From Sternotherus odoratus (Eukaryota > Chordata > Testudines > Kinosternidae): DNA of 64,000 bases. Position numbers and translations under genes: made by a program. The notes beneath the pieces are model-generated. The model searched no databases, was not told the DNA's origin, and saw only the letters and a list, made by a program, of their open reading frames with translations. This document shows positions 33,812 to 46,157 of the stretch, piece after piece. Each line of letters begins with the position of its first letter. The first letter of the stretch is position 1. The stretch spans positions 1,441,001 to 1,505,000 of the forward strand of contig JAVMKO010000006.1 of the NCBI GenBank assembly GCA_032164245.1, given 5' to 3'.

Positions 33812-36735
33812 AGGACAGTGGTGGGTGCTACCTGCTCGTGGGTATGGGTGGCAGTATCAGAGCCTGTGCCTCACCAGACAGCCAGGGTTTAAAGAATACT
33901 GGGGGCGCGAAGAGGCTGACTTGTGGTTGTATGATGGTTTACACCCATTCCTGGAAGTGCTGCTTTTCAGAGCTAGGCTTCCAATGACATCCCGCTGGCT
34001 CGCTCCTGGAAGCGGCTATTCAGTGGGAGGGTCACTGTGGCCTATCGGGAAGTGAGTAATTTGGCATTCCGTCTTCTACTGACGTTACAAATGCATAAGC
34101 AGATCTACAAATACGAGCACACTTGTTGTTTTGACAAAGATCAACTGTGGTGACTTTATTCCAAACAATGAATTAGGCCGGAGAGCAGGAACCACGAATC
34201 AGTCCCCCTGTCACAGTCTCGTCAGCAATAATGTGTGGCGTGATTATTTTTTTTCTTCTAATGTGCCAAAGCAATGCGGAGAGTCAAACATCACATGACT
34301 TTTTGGCTAGATCCATCCAACTGAATACATCAGAAGAGTTCAGATTGCAATATTGAGACTGGGAGCCATTCAACTACAGACCAGTTCACGCGTGCTGAAG
34401 AGCTCCGGAAACCATCAAGGAAATGGATTGCTCCTATTTACATATCTACTGCTGTGAGATTCACAAGCAGTAGTCTCAGAAGAGACGATATTTAAGAATT
34501 AGTCATAATGGCTCATATGCTTCTCTCCTGCATGATGACATGTGGAGGGGAACAAGCCAATGGGAAAACTTTCTGTTTCCTTCGGCTGCAGAATCTGGGC
34601 ACATTCTCCAGTCTGTCTGGGGCAAGGTGGGAACGGCGAGCTCTGCTGTGTCCTGACTTGACAGCACTCGCACACCAAACCGTATGGAGCAGATGCTAGT
34701 GTCACTGGGGGAAATGGAATATGACTGCAAAGCCATTCCCCTTCTTGGACCGGGGGGCTGGAGGCAGATGGAGGAAGTGCTGGCTGCTGTGGACAGCAGC
34801 TTTGATTGCTCGACCCTGTTCAAGTAACATTGTCTAATCACTCAGTAGACACTCTCCAGAACATCCTGGGAAGAGCCACATACATGTGGAAATTCTGCTG
34901 CCATTCCAGGGTGCCCTGGTGGTAATTCAGCAAAGTCCCGGGGCTGCTTTTTAGGAGCCACCTACTGGAAATTGCTCACACGCACTATGTAGCGAGGGTC
35001 ATTGGAGTAGCTGGCCCATGTGGCTCCTTCCTTCAGAAGAGCAGTTCTGTTGTATGGACAGCTGTGAATGGCCCATTGAGTTGGGATAAAGGTGCACTCG
35101 TTCTTTCTTTTCCAGAGTGAGATGGTTAGTTAGATGCCCCAGACAGTGACTCCTCTGAGTAAATACCAAAGTGTTCTTCCCCATGTAGGGACACCTGTGT
35201 TTCTTTCAGTCCCATTGATCATGACTTGAATGGAGCTCTGTGCAGGTGCGGGGGTCAGCTTGAAGGATCAGGACTAGCCAACTTATTAGTGAAGAGTATG
35301 GTCATTAAAGAGCAACAACTGTGCAAGGTTCAACCCCACTGGAAGGAGGATCAGGCCGATATGGTGTCTCTATTAGACTATTGACTAATCTCAGTAATCT
35401 TTAATGTTCGGTATTAAGATGGATTCCTCATCATTCACAGAGCTTTCACTAACTAATGCAGTGAAATATATTCATTTGGAATGAAGACCTATCCCCCCAA
35501 AGCTAACTAATCAATACCGTGGGGTCTGCACTGATCCCAGGATGATCAGCGTACATATGAGATTGTATTCCTACTGCAGAGAAATAATTTCTCCTCTGCT
35601 GTACAATACTAATGCATACAACATATCTACTTGATCTGCAGTATAACAGTCCCCCACAATACCATTTAATAGGCTCCCTGTCTGTGGGGGATAGTTCTAT
35701 TGAGCTATCTCTGTAGTTGTGTGGAAATGCTTTGATGGCAGGGCCCTTAATCTTTGCCTTTTTCATAATATTCCTGAAATAAAAGAGGTAATTTATTATC
35801 TCTCTGAGCAAAGTGACGAAGATTCAATCTTATTTCTAAAAGGTTTTCAAAGGGGGACTCTTTTGTATTCATTCCTTTATAGTTTTACATTTGTAAAATA
35901 TTTTAATAACCAACCTAGTCTTAGCTTTATCCATTATCCAAAAACTGGCCGAGCCTTGTATTTTTCTGAGATTGTAAATGTTGTACTCTGACTCATTCAT
36001 TTTGCTGAAAGCCTATTTTCCTTTGCCCAACTACTTTGGAAGCAGTTATATCAATTGCCTTTTTTTCTTTAACAATTTATTATTATTACAGCTCTTTTCT
36101 GTGGCTTTCAAATGTCTCTAGTTAATGACGCAGACTATTAGAAAGCCACTTTGCACAAGTAGCTGAGAACATCTGGCTTTATTAGCAATGATGCAATAAT
36201 TTATATAACTTTGAGTTAAGGAAAAGCTTTATGTACTGTGGTACATGGGAGAACGTTAGAGTGAACGGGTGGCTTTCACTTTGGGTGCTGTTGCCAGCTC
36301 CACCTGAGGAGGAGGGGGTAAAATCTTGTAGATTCCCCCCTCCCCCCCACACACATGCACTATTTGAATAGTAGTGAAAGCCATTTCTTTAAAAAAACAA
36401 CTGTCTTTCTACTTCTGAGCTCCCTGGTCGACCCCACGGATGGGCTGAATCCAGTACAACATCTGTAAGGGCAAAGCAAAGTCTGGTGGGTGGCACAAAA
36501 TCTGTAAGCGTGGGGTTCTCCGATTCAGAGCACGCTGGCTCTCATGCTCCAGAATGAAAGGAGTGAGTGTGAGAGAGAGAAGCGCAGCCATTGCTGGGAC
36601 TCACAGACACTAAGACTGCGTCTGATCCCAAGAATGTTATCTGTTTGGCATTACAGGGACGTACCCCCAACCCAGCCAGTGAGACATGAAGCAGGCATGA
36701 GAGCAGGCAGCAGTGGGAAGGGGATATTTGGGGCC
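33812..36735. other. Unannotated sequence
   Basis: No gene or dated repeat recognised in this 2.9-kb stretch. The open frames (up to 112 codons) lack domains and splice context. Confidence 0.5.
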
Positions 36736-36740
36736 ATTGC

Positions 36741-37914
36741 TGTGACAGGTTGGGATCACAGGAACCCCCTTTGGAGCTGCCAACTTATGTGCCAAGGCTA
36801 CTCCTGCCCCTGTTTTCCTCTCCCGGCAGCTTCGGATGCCAGAACCCCGCCTGGTTTGAGCCAGACCCGCTAGCCTGCTCCAAACACAGACCCACGTCTG
36901 AGCCACGGCCCCTAATAGCTGTGGGCTTGCGTGGAAACAGGTTAGGAAGTGTTCCTGCCTTTAGCACTCCAATGCTCAACTCCCAATGGGGTCCAAACCC
37001 TAAATAAATCTATTTACCCCGTATAAATCTTATACAGGGCACACTTGTAGATTGTTCACCCTCTATAACAAAGATAGAGAGAGATGCACAGCTGTTCCCC
37101 CTCCCCAGGTACCAACACGTACTCCAGGTGAATTAATAAGTAAAAAGTGATTTTAATATAGACAGGAAGTAGGATTTAAGTGGTTCCAAGTGATAACAGA
37201 CAGAACAAAGTGAATTACCAAGTAAAATAAAACAAAACATGCAATTCTAAGCCTAATAAGTAATAACACTGAATACAGATAAAATCTCCCCCTCAGAGAT
37301 GTTTCAGTAAGTTTCTATCATACACTGGATGCCTTCCTCATCTGGGCACCATCCTTTCCCCGGGTACAGCCCTTGTTCCAGCTCAGGTGGTGGCTAGAGG
37401 ATTTCTCATGATGGCAGCCCCCTTTGTTCTGTTCCATCCCCTTATATATCTTTTGCATAAGGCGGGAATCCTTTGTCCCTCTCTGGGTTCCCACCCTTCC
37501 TTCTAACTGGAAAAAGCACCAGGTTAAAGATGGATTCCAGTTCAGGTGACATGATCCCATGTCACTGTAAGACTTCATTACCCACTTGCCAGCACACAAA
37601 TATACAGGAAGACTTACAGGTAAACAGACCACCTACAGTCAATTGTCCTGGTTAATGGGAGCCATAGCGATTTCAGAGCACCATTAATGGCCCGCACTTT
37701 GCATAATTACAATAGGCCCTCAGGGTTAGATTTTATATTTCTAGTTTCAGATACTACAATGATACATTCATACAAATAAGATAAACATATTCAGTAGATT
37801 ATAAGCTTTGTAATGATACCTTACAAAAGACCATTTGCAAGAAGCATACCCCAGTTACGTTGTATCCACACTCATTAGTATATTTTATACAATTATGTAG
37901 AGTGCAAAGTCACA
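36741..37914. mobile_element. Solo LTR with perfect TSD ATTGC
   Basis: It begins TGTGACAGGTTGGG and ends AAAGTCACA (inverted TGTGAC termini). ATTGC precedes it (36736-36740) and follows it (37915-37919). The length is 1,174 bp. No gag, pol or env remnant is present, so it is a solo LTR. TATA-like and AATAAA-like motifs occur on both strands, so orientation is left open. Confidence 0.88.
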
Positions 37915-37919
37915 ATTGC

Positions 37920-38203
37920 CATCTTGTCTCCAGCTGTTCACAAGATCAAGAGAATTTTTTTGTTTCAACTGACACAATCATTAAAGCTCATCATTACATT
38001 TAGTGTAATTATGGAAACTGAGATCTGACATGCTGTGGATGGGAACTGCTTTCAAATAACCCTCCTTTTTTTTTTTTTCTTTCTTTTTTTTAAAGTTCTG
38101 GAACTTGAGCAACAAAATTTAAACAAAAAACGTATAATTGATCATCTCTTGAAGTCAGATTTTGCCAACAGTTGTAAATTCGGACTCATTCTAATGAAGA
38201 CAG
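37920..38203. other. Unannotated sequence with a T-run
   Basis: No feature except a poly-T/C run at about 38064-38094. Confidence 0.5.
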
Positions 38204-39596
38204 TGTAGTAGAAAGAGCCTGAGACATGCAGCCTTGTATAAAAGTTCTAATGTAAGGCCTAAGATCCAAATGCAGCCAAGCCCTGCTAATATAAAGCAGA
38301 GTTGGCAAGAGTCAGGCCCTGCCCTGTTACAAATAAGAGGCCTGCTTGTGGGTATGGCTAGACTACAGATCATAGCACGTTTCTGAATAGCGCTTCCCAA
38401 TTTAGCGCAATAGGTTTTGCGCTAGAGCCTGGACACATTTGTAGCGCTTCTGGCGGCAGTCACAGTACCGGGATAGGGCAGGTATCCCAGCATTCAGCTG
38501 GGTGCAACGAGCTTTGCAAAGGGGGGGGCTAAGGGGGAACTGGGAACATGTTCACAGGGAGACGAGATCTGGCTGTCAGTGAGTTTTCATTAGCGAAAAC
38601 TGACAGGCTGTCTATTTCAGACACACCGCTCCGTCCACAAGCATTTTCAGTGTTTATTTGCTGTGAATTGTTATAGAGAAACTGAAGAGGGACTTCCGCA
38701 TTTTCCTTCCGTTTACAAAACAACACTTAACACCTCATTTCCCTTAAATGGCTTGTTGATTGCCTTACATGGCTCGGAGGTGTGCCAGAGATCCCTTATC
38801 GCGTAAGGAGTGATTACACTGTCCCTAGCACGCTACAGGCAATACGCTAAAAGCCTTCTGACTCTGGAAAAGGAGGTTTAATAGTAGCGCTTTAAACAGT
38901 GAGTAAATGTGCAAAATCTCACTTTGAAGTGTGTACGGTATGATAATTATAGCGCTACTGGAGGGTTTTAGCGCTGCAAAGCGCCAGTCTAACCATACCC
39001 TGTCTGAGTCATGAACTTGCCAAGAACAAGGCAAGTGTCACAGAAACGCCACCCCTCCTAGGCACTAAGTATTCATGCAAACACATTCCAAAAAGATTAT
39101 GCCAGAGCATCCTGGTACCAGTTTATGTTGTGAACATGCTCCCCAAAGATGATAGAGGGACATGCTATTGCCTCCTAAAGATAAGGTCAGGACGACAGGG
39201 TGAAGGAGAGAGATGTTTTGATCCAGTCAAGATGTAGAAGGTAAAGGGTAGTAACTAACCCCGTCAGAAGGGCAATATGTAACTTGTCTGTATCAGTGTA
39301 TAAAAGGGGGGTTTCAGAGGGGGTGTCTTTGGCCAGCCAAGGAGGGAGTGGAAAGTCCCACCACTCACTGAGTCAGTCCATTGTAACAGGTACACCTGTC
39401 TTAGTGATCCTGTAGAGTCTACGGGATACTAGGGCCGTGCTTCGTTGACAATAAACCTGGCCGGGCACCTTCGCTAATGAAACGGGTCTGTGGACTTTTG
39501 GTCAGTTTGACTGGAGCCTGCTGTGTGGGCTATTGGGCTGGAACCAGTGCAGCACACAGAGAGAACACACACCCAGCCAACAACTAGCTACAAACA
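38204..39596 (+). mobile_element. Old LTR split by a TIR transposon
   Basis: The left part (38204-38349) begins TGTAGTAGAA and carries AAGGCCTAAG and GCTAATATAAAGCA words that recall the start of the LTR at 15877. The right part (39001-39596) has AATATGTAACTTGTCTGTAT, a TATAAAAGG box near 39299, an AATAAACC signal near 39450 and a CTACAAACA end. Without the 651-bp insert the LTR is about 740 bp, close to the 804-bp relative. No outer TSD is recognised, so the ends are approximate. Confidence 0.65.
38350..39000. mobile_element. Non-autonomous TIR transposon, copy A (3-bp TSD TGT)
   Basis: Ends are GGGTATGGCTAGACTACAGA and, in reverse complement, GGGTATGGTTAGACTGGCGC. TGT flanks both sides (38347-38349; 39001-39003). 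Inside are several AGCGCT-like palindromic words and the shared block CAGCATTCAGCTGGGTGCAA. No transposase frame exists. It is homologous to 40055-40716. Confidence 0.75.
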
Positions 39597-39845
39597 CTTC
39601 ATGCTTTATGGCCTGCTTACACAGTAACTCATTTGATTGATATTTCTCTAAGAAAGAGTTAAGGGCCCATGAAAATGCCAACGAGATTCATCTTTGACTT
39701 TAAAATGTTTTAGCTAGTTTCACATGTAAATATGTGACCTAAAACAAAAAGCTTGAGGTCAAACATTGCTCTGTGTGTGTAATTAGATGTGCCACCAGAA
39801 AAAAACTGTAATTAATACGTCAATTCCTTGTGATTTTTTGCCTAG

Positions 39846-39995
39846 ACGAGAAGACTCTGTTAACAAACAGCCCGCTGTTCCCCGTGAAAGTGTCCCAGAA
39901 TCGAAAATAACCAGTGAGGCTATGTACAAGAACAGAGCTTATCCTGAATTTCCCCAAATTTCCCTAGTTTCCACAGAGCTGCTTGCTAAGCCACT
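39846..39995 (+). CDS. Candidate internal coding exon, gene unknown
   Basis: A 150-nt stretch lies between a good acceptor (pyrimidine-rich GATTTTTTGCCTAG, ending 39845) and a strong donor (GTAAGT at 39996-40001). The only long open frame that crosses it (39787-39999) stays open throughout. It splits a codon two bases in at both ends, so the exon is symmetric (phase 2-2) and could be skipped without frameshift. The encoded ~50 residues are rich in Glu, Ser, Pro and Lys (EDSVNKQPAVPRE, then YKNRAYPEFPQ) and look like a disordered segment. No domain is recognised and I name no gene. It lies in unique sequence between an LTR and a TIR transposon. It could be chance: an unbroken 50-codon frame with both splice signals is suggestive, not proof. 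Confidence 0.42.
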
Positions 39996-40054
39996 GTAAG
40001 TGCATATTGGCACAGGGAGGGCCCCAGGATGGGCAATGAGGGACAGCTCTCTGA

Positions 40055-40716
40055 GTGTTAGGTTACACTTACAGGATTAATACGCTTTTGGTTATAGCGG
40101 TACCCATAGACCGCAATAGCTATAGCGCTATAAGATGCGATGGGGTGGCCACATTTGCTGCAACTGCCATGGCACAGGGAGTGGTGCATTATGGGCAGAT
40201 ATCCCGGCATTCAGCTGGGTGCAACGTGCTTTCCAAAGGAGGGAGTGAGGGGGAACGGGGAACATGTACGGAGGGAGAGCACTCCATGGTGTCAGTGATT
40301 TTTATCTACAGAAAAGTATCAGGCTCTGAATTTCACTCACACAGCTCCATTGGTGAGCATTTTCACTGCTTTAATTGCTGAGTTAAGAGCGGAGTTCTGT
40401 AAAGAAACTTCCACATTCCTAATTCCCTTTGCAAAACAACACAAAGACGTCAATTGCCTTAAATGGCTTTTTAATTGCCTTAAATGGCTCGGAGGCGTGC
40501 CAGAGATCCCTTATAGCACAATGACTGATTACACTGGCCATAACACGCTACAGGGAATACGCAAAAGCTTTTATTCCTTTTGAAAAGGTGGTTTACAAAT
40601 AGCGCAATAAGATCAGACTTTTAGCGCAAAATGTGCCTTGCCAGTGTGTTCGAGGGCAGCTTTATAGCACTCCTGGAGGCTTTATAACGCTTTAAAGTGC
40701 CAGTCTAACCAAGCCC
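40055..40716. mobile_element. Non-autonomous TIR transposon, copy B (3-bp TSD TGA)
   Basis: A diverged sister of 38350-39000: the shared blocks GCATTCAGCTGGGTGCAACG, AAATGGCT(C)GGAGG and GTGCCAGTCTAACCAAGCCC. TGA flanks both ends (40052-40054; 40717-40719). The left terminus (GTGTTAGGTTACACTTACAG) is decayed, the right terminus is better kept. It has no coding content. Confidence 0.72.
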
Positions 40717-40719
40717 TGA

Positions 40720-41312
40720 GAGGGTGCTAGGAGACCCAAAGGGATGTGTCCAGATTTCTAGCTGCAGCCCGTGGTTCTAAGGTTAGGCCCCACACACGCA
40801 TAACCTCTCCCCTTGGGGGGAAACTCCATTTTCCTAGTGCACTTTCTGCTGCTGTGGATTTGGGTGTTTTCTTTTGCACAGGAGATTGTGAAAGCCAGTC
40901 AATCTGTATGATAGCTGCAAAAAGCAAATATTTCCCTAACAGTGATGGCAATTCAGATATTTCCAGTCCCTCCCCTCCCCCCGAACTCCCCCTCCCCAGC
41001 AGGGAATCTGTTCAAGTCCCAGCTCATTCCCTCTTCCCACAGGGACATTGAGTCTCCTATGGCCAGGGTGTCTTCCCTCTCTTGCCCATACTGTACATAA
41101 TCTACCGCAGATTTCAGCAGATTCCCCATGCTCCACCATACAGGACCAGATTCCAAGTGAATCACGTCACAACACCATCTGGCCCATCTGCCAGAAGGGG
41201 CAGCGGGGCCAAATTTCAGTGAATGGAATTGTCAAATGTCAGTGATGTTGTGACAACCCAGTTGGAATGACACTCCACCCTGCTCCAGCAGAAGGCATAT
41301 AGGTCAGGACCA
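40720..41312. other. Unannotated sequence
   Basis: No gene or repeat recognised. Confidence 0.5.
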
Positions 41313-41324
41313 CTGCTTAAAAGT

Positions 41325-41680
41325 CAACTGTTGGGAATCCACCTTGATTGCATTGACCTCGTTAGCCCTACAAAAGTAATTTTATCTCCCTTGTTATTCA
41401 CCCCTTCTTGTCAACTGTTGAGAACAGGCCACTTCTACCTTAAATTAATTGTCTTTGTTAGCACTGACTCCCACTCCCCCCACTAGGTAAGGCAACTCCC
41501 ATCTTTTCACGTGCTGTGATATATAGGCTACTTATAGTATTTTTCACTCCATGCATCTGATGAAGTGGGTTCTCGCCCACAAAAGCTTATGCCCAGATAA
41601 ACTGGTTAGTCTCTAAGGTGCCACAAGGACTCCTCGCTGTTTTTGCTGATACAGACTAACACGGCTACCCCTCTGCAACC
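41325..41680 (+). mobile_element. PLE 3' end with 12-bp TSD
   Basis: The insertion lies between exact copies of CTGCTTAAAAGT at 41313-41324 and 41681-41692. It contains the Penelope-like 3' region: GAACAGGCCACTTCTACCTT, the ribozyme-like core CTGATGAAGTGGG...CCCAC at 41557, GGTTAGTCTCTAAGGTGCCA, and the terminal ATACAGACTAACACGGCTAC. It has no protein-coding part. PLEs often insert as short 3' pieces; the TSD shows it moved as a unit of about 356 bp. Confidence 0.88.
41557..41592 (+). ncRNA. Hammerhead-ribozyme-like motif, GAAA box mutated
   Basis: CTGATGA (41557-41563) is intact. Stem II pairs GTGGG (41565-41569) with CCCAC (41576-41580). The expected GAAA reads AAAA (41581-41584), losing the catalytic G12. 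A short GC-TTAT-GC hairpin follows (41585-41592), and the base pair expected before cleavage is CC instead of UH. Hammerheads of this kind are known in PLE terminal repeats. This copy should not self-cleave. Confidence 0.7.
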
Positions 41681-41692
41681 TGCTTAAAAGTG

Positions 41693-43557
41693 TTCGCTTT
41701 GACACAAGGGCTAAGCCAACTAAATGCAGACAAAAATATACTATATCCTCTGAATTATTAAAGTTTCTGTTCCAACTTTAAAATTTGAATTCAGAAGAAA
41801 AGTTTCAAAAATTCAAAATTGAGAAAATGACTGTCAAAATCATGGTCCTTCTGCATAATGATGTGCTTCGAGCAGGAAGAACTATAAATGATAAAACAAC
41901 ATTAGAAGGTACCACCTACATGTTAGAGCAAATCTCTGAAGATAATTAATATATAGGGCCAATATGAGTCATGATTACATCTTCCAAATATATTGCCGGT
42001 GCTACAAAGAATGAAAGGCCTATATTTTAAAAAAAGTAACCAGGTGCTCTGAATTCTCTTAGAAGTATAATTCTGACATTTACTTTGAAAATACCACAAG
42101 TAATGAGAGGTCATATGGTCAGCACGCAGCTTTCATCAGTGATAACTATACAAAAAGGCAGGCTGTTTTGAGCAGTGTAACCGTTGCTCTTATTTTAACT
42201 GAGACTACTTCCAAACCAAAAGGACAGGTAAAAATGTTTAAAAACTTTGCTCCTTTTAAAACGACCTGCTCTCGAAGTCTCAAGAACATGTGACTGATAG
42301 CTGGAAACGGTAGTTTGCAAATAGACTTGTGTGTTGAGTTCTCCTGTAGAGCACTGGGTTGCTTGCACTTGAGATGAAAATCTGACCAGAAACAAAGTTC
42401 ATCCTGAGCAGTAGTAGTTTCCGTTCATTCAAGCTACACTATCCACGTGCCTTAATCATACAACTCATGTCGGAAGGTTTAATTTACCCATCAGGACCGG
42501 GGCGACATTGTGCCAAACTTTCTTTGTAAATAAAAATCACTGGGGAAATTTGCTTACAAAGAGATGAAACGTCTGTCCAGGAAAAGGCATTAGGACATTA
42601 ACCTAGGATGCAGGGATTATAATTTCTGCAGCAGTTTGTCGTTACTGGAGAAAAGATCAGATAAGGAACTGAGAGGGAGCGGCAGAGATGCCGGCAGGTC
42701 ATACTTAGACTTGGCAGAAATTGATTTTTATTTTTAAATAGTTTTGATAGAAAATATCAATATGTATTTTAAGCACTTTTTACTGTTTGTATTGATTTAA
42801 ATTTTCATAGTTGCACCTAATTATGGGTTTTAAGCATTTTATTTTGATTTTTCAGTTGTTAGAAATCATGGGGAGGGTCAGATAATACCGGTAATTATTT
42901 AATAACCGTAAATATTGAGATTCAAACAGTTAAAACTTTGTAACCATTAAAACACACCATAAGTCAAAATATACAAAGTAAATATCCTTAAATCAAACTC
43001 TACATCTCTCTAGAAGCATCTTTCTTACTTTGCCTTCCTACAAATTTCAGTTGTTGTAGCTGGAACTATTGTAACCAGTTGGAGTGTTCGTGGGGTAATA
43101 GATGTTTCCAACATTTACCAACAAAACGTAAACCTTCCAAGCCTGGGCAAAATAGCAGAGGAAGTGCTGAATGCTTTCCGAGCATGTTCACTGGCGGTCT
43201 CTGGCTGCTATTATGATGATGTTTCTTACAGTTCTTATATTATTACATTTGTGAGTTTCAGGCTGAAGGCAGGGTCAGCAAGCAGTTCCTAATGGGGAAC
43301 ATTTTCTACTGCCTCCAGAGAGAAAAATCTTTCTAAACACTAAATGCTGAGTTCTCCTTAGAGTGCTGACTTTCCCTTTTAATGCAAGAGCGAGACAATG
43401 GAGAAGATTCTCATTTTCTCTGAAAATAAGTAAATGGTTTGTCAGAAAAGTGAAATTAATTGCTTATGAACTAGAGATTGGAAGTAGCCAGTTATCCAGG
43501 CATGCCCTATGCCACTGCGTGGTGCATGAAGGCAATTCCGTACTACAGAAATAGCTA
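41693..43557. other. Unannotated, AT-rich in parts
   Basis: No gene or repeat recognised. The stretch 42710-42900 is strongly AT-rich. Confidence 0.5.
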
Positions 43558-43565
43558 TGCTAGTG

Positions 43566-43950
43566 CAGTGGTCCCCAACCCCCGGTCCGCAGACCGGTAC
43601 CGGTCCGTGGAGCATTTGTTACCGGGCCGCGGCCGCGTTCCCCTCCGGGCCGCCTTCCCTTCCGCATCCGGCGGCTTCCCACTCCGCATCGGCCACCTTC
43701 CCTTCCGGTCCGTCATCACTTCCGCATTTGGCGGCTTTCCCGTCGTTTCCGGCGACTTTTCGGCGGACATACAAGAGCCCGCCGCGCCGAAATAAAAAAA
43801 TGGAAGGTGAGCAACCGAATTCTGCGGGTTTTCGGCGGACATACAACGGTCCGCCGCACAGAGTGAAAAATTAAAATCACCCCCCGAGCCGCAAGCATTG
43901 ACTCGCCCGCGTTGACCGGTCCGCGGCGATCAAAAGGTTGGGGTCCACTG
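43566..43950. mobile_element. CpG-rich non-autonomous hAT element, perfect 8-bp TSD
   Basis: TIRs are CAGTGGTCCCCAACC and CAGTGGACCCCAACC. The TSD TGCTAGTG is exact on both sides (43558-43565; 43951-43958). The body is rich in CpG, so it has had little time to decay by methylation, and it carries two copies of TTTTCGGCGGACATACAA. Open frames on both strands within it are composition effects. It has no transposase. Confidence 0.93.
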
Positions 43951-43958
43951 TGCTAGTG

Positions 43959-46150
43959 CATGGTTCTCTGCCAAGGCTAAGACTGCTGATGGCAAACACA
44001 ATTCAAACCCAATGCTAGGTGACCATCTTTTAGCCTAGATTTTGACACTAAAGGTGAAATAACCCATTTCAGTCCCAAGTGGGTCGCAGCAGAGAGGTTG
44101 CATGTTACAATAACTGCCTGAGAGGAGTGCCCTGAGTTGAAAATCAGACTTGAAAACAACTGAGCCCATTTCTTTGAAATTAAGAACAATGAGATGTCTT
44201 CGGAGTACATAGTGTTCAGTTTCTGTAGTGATTTTATTTTTAAGAAAACACTGAGAAAGGATAACCCAGCTTTTAACCTGGTGGGTCCATTGTTTCTGAA
44301 ATAGCTGTGAGGAAGTAGTTTGGAGTTTGTTTTGTTTTAATTGCAGCAGACAATGGTTACATGGCAAATCTACTGGCTCTTACAAGCTCAGTTGGTCCGA
44401 ACTTCTTGTGCAAAGTGCCTGGAGGGATCTTCCTCTAAAGCCAGTGGATCTGAACCCACGAGGAACATGTCAGTGCAAAGGAGTTGCAGAAGTTTCTCTT
44501 CTCCCTGGTGACAGGGTAGGGAGCATGGCCCCTTGGGGCTGTGAGTAGCTGATTTAACTTAGAGGAATACTGAGGCTATTGTCGATGATTCAGGGGCCTG
44601 GCCCTGCCCAGAGAGTCCCCAAAACTGAGGGAGTGCAGGCCTGTGCTGTGTGCGGATCAACTAGATCCTAGATATGGGCCAATATAACTGATAAAGAAGA
44701 AGTGAGAATTTATTATTTGCTAATGCAGTTTATTACCAAGCAAAATCAATAGCAAAGGGATGCATTCCCTTGTGTGAATGGGTAAGACGCTTGCTGTGAC
44801 AGAGCTAATTAGGCTCTTGGGAGAATTTATGCACAGATAATAAGAAGCAGAGCTAAATGTTGTCTTAATTCACCCTCAAGCGCACAAAAAAATGTTGTTC
44901 ATTCAAGTTGCACTAATTAAGCCAACATTCATTAACCCTTCCTTCCTAGATAGAGACCCCAGCAGCAGAGAAGAATTAAGCCATATCTTTTCCACTGAGT
45001 AATTCCGCTTTTCATGAACCTTCAAACACTGATCCAAAATGTGGTATTTGACTACTAGTGGCCCTAATCCCCACGGACAGTAACAGTTCTTCTACCCTCT
45101 GTACCGTCAGTTGTCAGATTGATCTCTGTCGGTTGCTCCATGTCACTATCATTCAAAGCCCATGTCTGGAGTAGAAGCTGGGACTGTGATTTTTGGATAG
45201 CTGTGGCTGTATGGAGCTTTTGTTATGTGCTGGGCATCTTCTCGCCGTCTACACTGAATCCCAGAAAAGACGCAGCACCCGGCACCACTGGTTAGTGTGT
45301 TAGCTCTGTGCTGAACACAGAGGAGCTAACTGCTCCGGAAAACATAAGGATTCCCCCACCCAGAGTCTCTGGAACCTTCACCCAGTGTTAGAGCTTCGCC
45401 CCTCTCAAAGGGATAGATTTGGATTTTTATTCCCCAGTTGTCCTGTCTCCCCCCCCCACACACACACACACAGCTGATATGGGAAGTGCCATAACTCTGG
45501 TTGGAAGTCAGCTTTCAAGAGGTCTCTAGCTCTGTTGTTGAGACTCGTGTTTTGGAGAGTTTAGATAAGCTTGGGGCAGCACGTGAATGTCTGGATGTTT
45601 ACCCAGACTGCACCTGAGCTCCGAACCTCGTGCGGCTCCCCCATCAGGAATGCCCCGGTATCGGCTCAGATGGGAAGTGCTGCAGTAAACTGAGAGCTGG
45701 CGGGGAGGCAGAGGGATACGTTCCTGCAGTGCAGGCTTGGGGATCAGCTGGAATCAGCAAGGCCTTTTGTCTGGTACAGCTCCTCAGTGCTGCCTTTATC
45801 ATGAGCTGGGACAGCTACGCTCCCAGGCCGTGAGCCTCGTTAACATGTGTGACCAATAAAGCGCTGGCTGTTAAATGAAAGGTGAATTAAAGGGATACAC
45901 ACTGCTTAGGTGCGGGGAAGGCACCTATTGTTCTTGTGCTTTGAAACCAGGGATGAACTGCGTGATTAAAATGTAACGACTCTGCTAACTGCAAAGTCCT
46001 TTTTCACTCAGTATGGCTGTGCGGAAAGTGGCTGGCTTTGACTCTGTTCCTTGCGCAGCGTGTTACAACGGTTAGGGAAGGAAGGGATACCTGCTCAAGC
46101 TTTGAAATGCCCCCAAGTTTATCAGCACGACCAAGTTCCCTGTGATTTAA
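43959..46150. other. Unannotated sequence with a CA/C run
   Basis: No gene recognised. A C-run followed by (CA)n lies at 45451-45472. Confidence 0.5.
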
Positions 46151-46157
46151 ATTCTTG

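Noticed and set aside
33603..34055. 150-codon frame with 14-residue repeats
   Set aside because: The repeats come from a 42-bp tandem array inside a hAT; the remainder is flank with no domain.
43555..43874. Several overlapping ~100-codon frames rich in Arg/Ala/Pro
   Set aside because: They are due to the GC-rich body of a hAT with an exact TSD.
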